A stretch of 11,304 nucleotides of DNA from the NCBI GenBank assembly GCA_036260415.1, contig DASZZX010000348.1, positions 1 through 11,304 of the forward strand, written 5' to 3'. How positions within the stretch are numbered: position 1 is the first letter of the stretch; each line of letters opens with the position of its first letter. The notes beneath the pieces were generated by a model. The model did no database searches, was not told where the DNA came from, and saw nothing but the letters and a program-made list of their open reading frames with translations. Below, one piece after another: positions 1-6,100 of this stretch. The translations under genes were made by a program, and so were the position numbers. The stretch is from DASZZX01 sp036260415. Its GTDB lineage: Bacteria > Actinomycetota > Nitriliruptoria > Nitriliruptorales > JAHWKO01.

Positions 1-15
1 CCCGACCCCCCCGCC

Positions 16-61
16 GATCGTGCGTCCTCCCGGTCGGATACGACCGCCGGGGCGCACGATC
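16..61 (-). terminator. Two-tier inverted repeat after lepA, probable terminator
   Basis: A perfect 9-bp inverted repeat (GATCGTGCG at 16-24, CGCACGATC at 53-61) encloses a second perfect 6-bp stem (CGGTCG at 31-36, CGACCG at 41-46) with a GATA loop. Read on the minus strand it starts about 12 nt after the lepA stop, where a terminator would be expected. No T tract follows on the minus strand; the next 15 bases are almost all G. It would therefore be an actinobacterial-type terminator lacking a U tract, or a processing or stabilising structure. A protein-binding palindrome is also possible. The inverted repeat is seen directly; the terminator role is inferred. Confidence 0.5.
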
Positions 62-73
62 CCGATCCGGCCG

Positions 74-1924
74 TCATCGCCCCGGCACCTCCACGCCGGA
101 CGATCCCACCCGGAGGGCGGCGACGAAGGCCTCCTGGGGGATCTCGACCGACCCGAGCATCTTCATGCGCTTCTTGCCCTCCTTCTGCCTCTCCAGCAGC
201 TTGCGCTTGCGGGTCACGTCGCCCCCGTAACACTTGGCAAGCACGTCCTTGCGCTTGGCCTTGATGGTCTCGCGTGCGATGACCTTGTTGCCGATCGCGG
301 CCTGGACGGGAACGTCGAACAGCTGGCGGGGGATCAGTTCCTTCAGTTTGGCCACCATGGCCCGCCCGTACTCGTAGGCCCGGTCGCGGTGGACGATGTT
401 GCTGAACGCGTCCACCGGCTCGCCGTTGAGCAGGACGTCGACCTTGACCAGGTCGGCGGGCTGGTAGGCGTCACGCTCGTAGTCGAGCGAGGCGTACCCG
501 CGGGTGCGCGACTTCAGCAGGTCGAAGAAGTCGGTGATGATCTCGGCCAGCGGCAGCCGGTAGCGCAGCTCGACCCGCTCCTCGGACAGGTAGTCCATCG
601 CCAGCAGCTCTCCCCGCCTGCCCTCGCACAGCTGCATGACCGGCCCGACGTAGTCGCTGGGGGTCAGGATCATGGCGCGGACGGTGGGCTCCTCGATGCG
701 TGCGATCCGGTTGGGGGCAGGCAGCTCCTGCGGGTTGGACACCTCCACGGTCGCCCCCGACTGCTCGAGGACCACCTGGTAGCGCACGCTGGCGGCGGTG
801 GCGACCAGCGGGATGTCGTACTCGCGCTCGAGGCGCTCCATGACGATCTCGAGGTGCAGCAGTCCCAGGAACCCGCAGCGGAACCCGAACCCCAGGGCGG
901 CCGACGTCTCCGGTTCGTACACGAACGAGGAGTCGTTGAGCCGCAAGCGGTCCAGCGCGTCGCGTAGCTGCTCGAAGTCGTCCGGGTCGACCGGGTACAG
1001 GCCGCTGAACACCATCGGCAGCGGATCCCGGTAGCCGGGCAGGGGCTCGCCCGCAGCGTGTCGCGCCCCGGCGAGCGTGATGGTGTCGCCGATCTTGGCC
1101 TGGCGGACCTCCTTGATCGACGCGGCCAGGTAGCCGACCTCGCCGGGGCCCAGCTCGTCCACCGGCACCGGCTCTGGGGAGACGACGCCGAGCTCGTCGA
1201 TCTGGGACTCGAAGCCGGTCGCCATCAGCCGGATGCGCTCGCCCTTGCGCAGGCGTCCGTCGACCACGCGGAAGTACACGATCACGCCGAGGTACGGGTC
1301 GTACACCGAGTCGAACACCAGCGCCCTGGTCGGGGCGTCGGGGTCGCCGCGGGGGGCGGGCACCGTGTCGACCATCCGGTCGATCACCGTCTGGATGCCC
1401 GCGCCGGTCTTGGCGGAGATGTGCAGGATGTCGTCGGGGGACCCGCCCAGGATCGACACGATCTCGAGCGCCACCTGGTCGGGGCGTGCGGCGGGCAGGT
1501 CGATCTTGTTGACCACCGGGATGATCTCGAGGCCGGCTTCCACCGCCAGGTACAGGTTGGCGATCGTCTGGGCCTCCATGCCCTGCGCGGCGTCGACGAG
1601 GAGCAGGGCACCTTCGCAGGCGTTCAACGCCCGGCTGACCTCGTAGCTGAAGTCCACGTGGCCCGGCGTGTCGATCAGGTTGAGCACGTAGCGCTGGCCG
1701 GCGTGGGGACCCTCGGTCGGGGCGTACGGGATGCGCACCGCCTGCGCCTTGATCGTGATGCCACGCTCCCGCTCGATGTCCATCCGGTCGAGGTACTGGG
1801 CGCGCATCTTGCGGGGGTCGACCAGCCCGGTCAGCTGCAGGATGCGGTCGGCCAACGTCGACTTCCCATGGTCGACGTGGGCGACGATGCAGAAGTTGCG
1901 GATGCGTTCGATCGGGTGGCTCAC
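74..1924 (-). CDS. lepA: Elongation factor 4 (LepA), ribosome back-translocating GTPase
   Basis: LepA is a cytoplasmic translational GTPase that binds the ribosome and can reverse or remodel translocation, with roles in stress tolerance and ribosome maturation. The 616-residue product is the usual family length (about 600). GTPase motifs are intact: G1 AHVDHGKS (15-22), switch I ERERGITIKAQ (51-61), G3 DTPGHVDF (85-92), G4 NKID (139-142) and G5 SAK (170-172). The EF-G-like domains II, III and V follow, with RCGFLGLLHLEIVMERLERE in domain III. The LepA-specific C-terminal domain is present with KCYGGDVTRKRKLLERQKEG around 564-583, a stretch highly conserved in E. coli LepA. The start is GTG at 1924-1922, with AGGA 6 nt upstream on the minus strand, and gives the expected N-terminus. 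It is divergent from bioY. In related bacteria hemW often follows lepA, but that would lie left of this window. Confidence 0.98.
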   Translation of the reverse strand: MSHPIERIRNFCIVAHVDHGKSTLADRILQLTGLVDPRKMRAQYLDRMDIERERGITIKAQAVRIPYAPTEGPHAGQRYVLNLIDTPGHVDFSYEVSRALNACEGALLLVDAAQGMEAQTIANLYLAVEAGLEIIPVVNKIDLPAARPDQVALEIVSILGGSPDDILHISAKTGAGIQTVIDRMVDTVPAPRGDPDAPTRALVFDSVYDPYLGVIVYFRVVDGRLRKGERIRLMATGFESQIDELGVVSPEPVPVDELGPGEVGYLAASIKEVRQAKIGDTITLAGARHAAGEPLPGYRDPLPMVFSGLYPVDPDDFEQLRDALDRLRLNDSSFVYEPETSAALGFGFRCGFLGLLHLEIVMERLEREYDIPLVATAASVRYQVVLEQSGATVEVSNPQELPAPNRIARIEEPTVRAMILTPSDYVGPVMQLCEGRRGELLAMDYLSEERVELRYRLPLAEIITDFFDLLKSRTRGYASLDYERDAYQPADLVKVDVLLNGEPVDAFSNIVHRDRAYEYGRAMVAKLKELIPRQLFDVPVQAAIGNKVIARETIKAKRKDVLAKCYGGDVTRKRKLLERQKEGKKRMKMLGSVEIPQEAFVAALRVGSSGVEVPGR

Positions 1925-1955
1925 GCCGAGTCCTGGAGAGCAGCGAGGCGTCCGC

Positions 1956-1961
1956 AGGGTA
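1956..1961 (-). promoter_or_regulatory. Candidate -10 element for lepA
   Basis: The minus strand reads TACCCT here, 31 nt before the lepA GTG. It fits the TAnnnT pattern of vegetative -10 elements in high-GC actinobacteria. I see no convincing -35 hexamer 16-18 nt upstream, so the call rests on position and the -10 alone. The same hexamer lies just ahead of holA. Confidence 0.25.
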
Positions 1962-1966
1962 CCGTC

Positions 1967-2000
1967 GGGGTGGAACCCCCCCTCCTCGGCCGGCTAGCCT
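1967..2000 (+). promoter_or_regulatory. Candidate bioY promoter with a small palindrome over the -35
   Basis: TAGCCT at 1995-2000 is a plausible -10, with TGGAAC at 1971-1976 as a weak -35 at 18-bp spacing. A start near 2007 would give a leader of about 55 nt. The -35 is embedded in a perfect short inverted repeat, GGGGT (1967-1971), GGA, ACCCC (1975-1979), which could be an operator or chance in G/C-rich DNA. The -10 also sits in the palindrome GGCTAGCC (1993-2000). I found no site resembling the TGAAC-N3-GTTCA biotin operator of BioQ-type regulators. The rest of the 138-bp spacer shows nothing more. Confidence 0.3.
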
Positions 2001-2051
2001 CCGCCTGGCGAGCCTGCGCCTCACGGGCCTCGCAGACCACGCTCCCCACCT

Positions 2052-2065
2052 GGAGGATCCCCTTG
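2052..2065 (+). promoter_or_regulatory. Strong ribosome binding site fixing a TTG start for bioY
   Basis: GGAGG at 2052-2056 lies 6 nt before TTG (2063-2065). The bioY frame is open far upstream with no stop, so this site decides the start. It yields a 189-residue protein, the normal BioY size, whose first hydrophobic helix begins about 25 residues in. Starts further upstream would add residues read from antisense lepA DNA. Confidence 0.75.
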
Positions 2066-2632
2066 AGCGTCTCGGAACCGGCGCGGACGCGCGGTCTGGT
2101 CCTCGCCGATCTCGTGCCCGGCGCCCTGGTGCGCGATGCGCTGCTGGTCGGCGCCTACGTCGGCCTGATCGCGCTCTCCGCACGGCTGGTCATCCCGCTG
2201 CCTGGCACGCCCGTGCCGATCACCGGCCAGACGTTCGCGGTCCTGTTCGGGGCGATGGCTCTCGGCACCTGGCGTGCCGCGGCCGGTGGCACGCTGTACC
2301 TCACGCTGGGCGTCGCGGGACTGCCGATCTTCTCCCCCGCGAGCCCCGTGACGTTCGGCTACATCATCGGCTTCGCCTTCGCGGCGGCGCTGGTCGGCTG
2401 GCTCGCCGAGCGCGGCTTCGACCGCACACCCCAACGCACCGCGCTGGCGATGGTTCTCGGCAACCTGGTGATCTACGCCTTCGGTGTGCCCTACCTCGCG
2501 TTCGCCGAGGACGTGTCCCTCCAGGCCGCGCTGGCCGCCGGGGTGGTGCCCTTCCTGCTCGGTGACGCGGTGAAGATCGCGCTCGCCACCGCCCTGCTAC
2601 CGGGCGCCTGGGCGGTTGTCCGCCGTCGTTGA
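2063..2632 (+). CDS. bioY: BioY, biotin-binding S component of an ECF transporter
   Basis: BioY is the membrane substrate-binding subunit that captures biotin; it works with an energy-coupling module (EcfT plus ATPases, or BioMN), or, in some bacteria, as a lone protein. The 189-residue product is almost wholly hydrophobic, with about six predicted membrane helices. Family motifs are clear: the first helix (about 25-44), the signature TPVPITGQTFAVL (49-61), FGYIIGFAFAAALVGWLAERG (98-118, residues given as landmarks), GNLVIYAFGVPYL (133-145) and GDAVKIALA (167-175). D168 and K171 of the last motif match the Asp and Lys reported to contact biotin in lactococcal BioY. The loop between GLPIF (86-90) and FGY (98-100) seems shorter than in the BioY proteins I recall. 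No bioM, bioN or other biotin gene is visible. It is divergent from lepA, and rpsT follows 96 bp downstream. Confidence 0.93.
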   Translation: MSVSEPARTRGLVLADLVPGALVRDALLVGAYVGLIALSARLVIPLPGTPVPITGQTFAVLFGAMALGTWRAAAGGTLYLTLGVAGLPIFSPASPVTFGYIIGFAFAAALVGWLAERGFDRTPQRTALAMVLGNLVIYAFGVPYLAFAEDVSLQAALAAGVVPFLLGDAVKIALATALLPGAWAVVRRR

Positions 2633-2644
2633 GAGCTGTAGCCT
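2616..2644 (+). promoter_or_regulatory. rpsT promoter overlapping the end of bioY
   Basis: TTGTCC (2616-2621) and TAGCCT (2639-2644) are separated by exactly 17 bp, the best sigma-70/HrdB-like promoter in the window. The -35 lies in the last codons of bioY and the -10 lies 7 nt past its stop. The predicted start is about 2651, giving a leader of roughly 78 nt before the rpsT GTG. The hexamers and spacing are seen; promoter activity is inferred. Confidence 0.55.
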
Positions 2645-2647
2645 CCC

Positions 2648-2673
2648 GGGGCGGCCCGCTCGGGCCGCGTCCC
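2648..2673 (+). terminator. Strong GC hairpin after bioY and at the 5' end of the rpsT leader
   Basis: GCGGCCCG (2651-2658) and CGGGCCGC (2661-2668) form a perfect inverted repeat around CT. GGG (2648-2650) and CCC (2671-2673) can extend it past a GT bulge. It begins 15 nt after the bioY stop, so it could terminate bioY transcription, although no T tract follows. It also coincides with the predicted rpsT start site, so it may instead, or also, form a 5'-terminal hairpin on rpsT mRNA that affects stability or regulation. The structure is seen; both roles are inference. Confidence 0.5.
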
Positions 2674-2728
2674 GTCGCACCACCGGCCGGTCGCGCATGG
2701 CGTCGCTGGCAGGGGGAGGGAGCAGCGC

Positions 2729-2992
2729 GTGGCGAACATCCGGTCACAGATCAAGCGCAACCGCCAGAACATCGTGCGTCGGCACCGCAACAAGGCGGTG
2801 CGCTCGATGCTGAAGACCTACGCCAGGCGCTTCGATCAGGCGGTGGAGACCGGTGACCGCGACCTCGCGGAGGAGGCGTACCGCACCGCCGCCAAGCACT
2901 TCGACAAGGCCGCCAGCAAGGGCGTGATCCACCGCAACACCGCGGCCAACCACAAGTCCAAGCTGGCACGGCGGTTGCGCGTCATGGCGTGA
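2729..2992 (+). CDS. rpsT: 30S ribosomal protein S20
   Basis: S20 is a primary-binding protein of the small subunit that contacts the 5' domain and helix 44 of 16S rRNA during 30S assembly. The 87-residue, strongly basic product has the family N-terminus MANIRSQIKRNRQN (1-14), HRNKAVRSMLKT (19-30), and the closing KGVIHRNTAANHKSKLARRL landmark (64-83). The length is typical (85-90). The start is GTG at 2729-2731 with GGAGG at 2715-2719, 9 nt upstream inside a longer G-rich purine run. A non-ATG start is notable because E. coli rpsT uses UUG and its translation is autoregulated; whether that applies here is inference. It is monocistronic by position: its own promoter lies upstream and a terminator hairpin begins 22 nt after its stop. 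In other actinobacteria rpsT sits next to holA; here gdh lies between them. Confidence 0.98.
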   Translation: MANIRSQIKRNRQNIVRRHRNKAVRSMLKTYARRFDQAVETGDRDLAEEAYRTAAKHFDKAASKGVIHRNTAANHKSKLARRLRVMA

Positions 2993-3014
2993 CGTGCCGA
3001 CGCATCCGGCCCTC

Positions 3015-3036
3015 GAAGCGCCCCGTGGGGCGCTTC
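3015..3036 (+). terminator. Terminator hairpin of rpsT
   Basis: GAAGCGCCCC (3015-3024) and GGGGCGCTTC (3027-3036) make a perfect 10-bp inverted repeat with a GT centre (in practice a 9-bp stem and 4-nt loop), starting 22 nt after the rpsT stop. Only TCGCCGTCC follows, so the U tract is poor, as is common in high-GC actinobacteria. A smaller stem, CGTCCC (3041-3046) with GGGACG (3049-3054), follows at once and may act as a backup. Confidence 0.75.
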
Positions 3037-3050
3037 TCGCCGTCCCGGGG

Positions 3051-3078
3051 GACGCATGGCCGTGTGGCCGACGCATGG
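3051..3078 (+). repeat. Short direct repeat GACGCATGG, period 19 bp
   Basis: GACGCATGG occurs at 3051-3059 and again at 3070-3078 in the spacer between the rpsT terminator and the gdh promoter region. A related GACGCATCC lies at about 2999-3007. Spacing of 19 bp is close to two helical turns, so a regulator of gdh could bind here, but two 9-mers in such biased DNA may be chance. Apart from this and the flanking hairpins I see nothing else in 3055-3120. Confidence 0.3.
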
Positions 3079-3122
3079 ACGGCGTGCAGGCCCGGTGCAC
3101 GAACGGGTCGCGTGCGGGCCGT

Positions 3123-3128
3123 TAGGCT
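3123..3128 (+). promoter_or_regulatory. Candidate -10 element for gdh
   Basis: TAGGCT lies 30 nt before the gdh GTG and resembles the TAGCCT elements before bioY and rpsT. The bases 16-18 nt upstream do not form a good -35, so the promoter may be weak or activator-dependent. A start near 3135 would leave a leader of about 24 nt. Confidence 0.35.
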
Positions 3129-3158
3129 CGATCCGGAGCGGACCACCCGGACGAGGAC

Positions 3159-6100
3159 GTGGACGACAGCGGTGAGCGACCGGGACACATCGACGAGCCC
3201 GGGACCCTGCTGGAACGGCTCGAGGAGCGAGCCGATCCAGGCTCCCTGCCGCTCATCAAGGACTTCGCCAAGGCCATGCTGCGGCGCTCGCGCGACCTCG
3301 AGCTGGATCGGATGGATCCCGACGCGCTCGCCGGGAAGATCGTGGCCGCCTTCGACTTCGTGGCTGATCGCCACCCCGGCGACCTCGCGCTGCGCACCTT
3401 CAACCCCGACGTGTCATTGGACGGGTGGAGCGATCCCGGCACGGTCATCGAGGTGTGCACCGAGGACCGCCCCTTCCTGCTGACGACCGTCGTCGAGGAG
3501 TTGCGGCGGCTCGGCCACGAGGTCGTCCGCACGATCCACCCCGTCCTCGGCGTCGAACGCGACGACGACGGCACGCTCGAGCACATCGGTCCGGCCCGGG
3601 GCGCCGCTTCCCGCGAGGCGCTGGTGCACGTCGAGCTCGACGCACGCGTGCCACACGAGGAGCAGGGCACGCTGGAGAAGTGCCTGCGCGACGTCCTCCA
3701 GGACGTGATCGCCGCCACGCGTGACTTCCAGAAGATGCGCGAGCGGGTGGAGGACGTGACCGCCGTAATGCGTCGACGCATCGCCGACGGCGTGCTCGAC
3801 GACGACGCCTCCGAGGCCGCCGAGCTGCTGGACTGGCTGCTGGACGACAACTTCGTTCTGCTCGGGTGCCGCGACTACGAGCTGACCGACCGGGCCGACG
3901 ACGAGCCAGCGGTCGAGGTCGTGGCAGGATCAGGGCTCGGCATCCTCGGCGACGTCAGCCGCTCGCGCTACAGCGAACCGGTGCCGCTCTCGGAGGCGGA
4001 CGACCACTTCCGCGCCCGGCTGGACAGCGAACGGGTCGTCAGCGTCGCGAGGAGCCACCGCTACAGCACCGTTCGCAAGCGTGTCCGGATGGTGAACGTC
4101 TGGGCCAAGCGGGTCGACGAGCAGGGCCATCCCGTCGGCCAGTTCCGCCTCCTCGGCCTGTTCGCCGACAAGACGCAGCCTCTGGCGGCCGCCAGCATCC
4201 CGGTCCTGCGCCGCAAGCTCGACCGCGTCCTCGAGCTGGAGGACGTCGCGGAGAACTCCCACGACGAGCGCACCTTCCTGGCCCTCTTCCAAGCCATGCC
4301 GAAGGACGAGCTGTTCGAGCTCGACCTCCCGGAGCTGCGCGCCACGCTCCTGGAGCTGTTCGCGGCCGAGGGCGAGCGGGACATCGCCGTGCACCGCCGC
4401 GTGGACCCGATCACCCGCAACGTGTCGGTGATCGTCTCGCTGCCCCGCGACCACTACGACGCCGACTTCCGTCGACGTGTGCAAGAGCTGCTGCGTGACC
4501 GCTACGGCATCGACGCCGTGGAGGTGGACCTCTCCCTCGGCGACCGTCCCGAGGCCATCGCCCGGTTCTCGCTACGTCTGCCCGAAGGCGACATCCCGGA
4601 GGTGTCCCCCGAGGAGCTCGAGGCCGACGTCCGGCGTCTCGCACGGACGTGGGAGGACGAGGTGACCGAGGCCCTCGTGAGCCGCCACGGGGAAGCGGAG
4701 GGGCGCCGCCTCGCGCGCGAGGTGGGTTCTCGGATGCCCGCCACCTACCGGGAACACGCCACGATCGACCTGGGCGCGCCCGACGACGTCGAGGCGGTCG
4801 ACGCCCTGCTGCGCTCGGACCAGGAGCTCCACATCCGTCTGCACGACGATCCCCACCCCGGCGCGGAACTCACCCGGCTGAAGATGGTCAAGCTGGGCCC
4901 TGGCATCGAGCTGTCGCGCATGCTGCCGATCCTCGAGAGCCTCGGTCTCACGGTCGCGGAGGAACTGCCCTTCCGACTTACCGGCGACGGTCCGGAGATC
5001 CACGTGCACGACTACGGCGTGCACGTGGACGGAAGCCTGGTCGACGTGGAACGCGACGGTCAGCGCATCGCCGACACGGTCCTCGCGGCGTGGGACGGCC
5101 GGCTGGAGGTGGACTCGCTGAACCGCCTGATCCTGCAGGCACAGCTCGACTGGGCTGCGGTCACGCTGTTGCGTGCCTACCGCCGCTACCGGCGGCAGGT
5201 GGGGACCGCCTACACGGCCGACTACACCAACGACGCACTCGTGGAGCACCGCGACGTGACCCGCGCCCTCGTGCGCTACTTCGAGGTGCGCTTCGACCCC
5301 GAACTCGACGCCCCACCGGAGGACGTCGACGCAGCCCGACAGGACGTGCTGGCAGCTCTCGAGGCGGTGGAGCGGCTCGACCACGACCGGATCCTGCGGC
5401 ACTTCCTCGCCATGGTCGACGCCACCCTGCGCACCAACCGCTACCGCCCGGACGCCGGATCGCACCTCACCCTGAAGTTCGACAGCGCCGGCGTGCCGGC
5501 GGCTCCCAAGCCCGTGCCGCACCGTGAGCTGTTTGTGTACACCCCGGAGGTGGAGGGCATCCACCTGCGCGGCGGTCCGGTCGCACGGGGGGGCATCCGC
5601 TGGAGCGACCGGCGCGACGACTTCCGCGCCGAGGTGCTCGGCCTGATGCAGGCGCAGCTGTTGAAGAACGCCATGATCGTGCCGACCGGCGGCAAGGGCG
5701 GGTTCGTGTTGAAGCGGCCTCCGCTGGACCCTGACGCCCTGGACGCCGAGGTCGCGCGCCAGTACCGCACGTTCATCCGGGCCCTGCTCGAGATCACCGA
5801 CAACGTCGTGGGCGGCGAGGTCACCCCACCCTCGGGCGTGCGCCGCGCGGACGGGGACGACCCCTACCTGGTGGTGGCAGCCGACCGCGGCACCGCCGCG
5901 TTCTCCGACGTGGCCAACTCGATCGCCGATGAGCTGGGATTCTGGCTGGGCGATGCGTTCGCGGCCGGCGGATCGTGCGGCTACGACCACAAGCAGCTGG
6001 GCATCACCGCCCGCGGGGTATGGGTCGCGGTACAACGTCACTTCCGTGAACTCGGCGTCGACGTGCAGACCGAACCCATCACCGTGGTCGGGATCGGTGA

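Noticed and set aside
1058..2062. The long upstream extension of the bioY frame
   Set aside because: It is antisense to lepA and has no family similarity. The strong Shine-Dalgarno at 2052-2056 and normal protein length place the start at 2063.
1925..2062. A biotin-responsive operator or riboswitch before bioY
   Set aside because: No BioQ-like or BirA-like inverted repeat and no known riboswitch core was seen; only a 5-bp stem over the -35.
471..2183. A 570-codon minus-strand frame overlapping lepA and the bioY 5' end
   Set aside because: It is Arg/Pro/Gly-rich shadow translation in another frame of lepA; its segments echo lepA codons shifted by one base.
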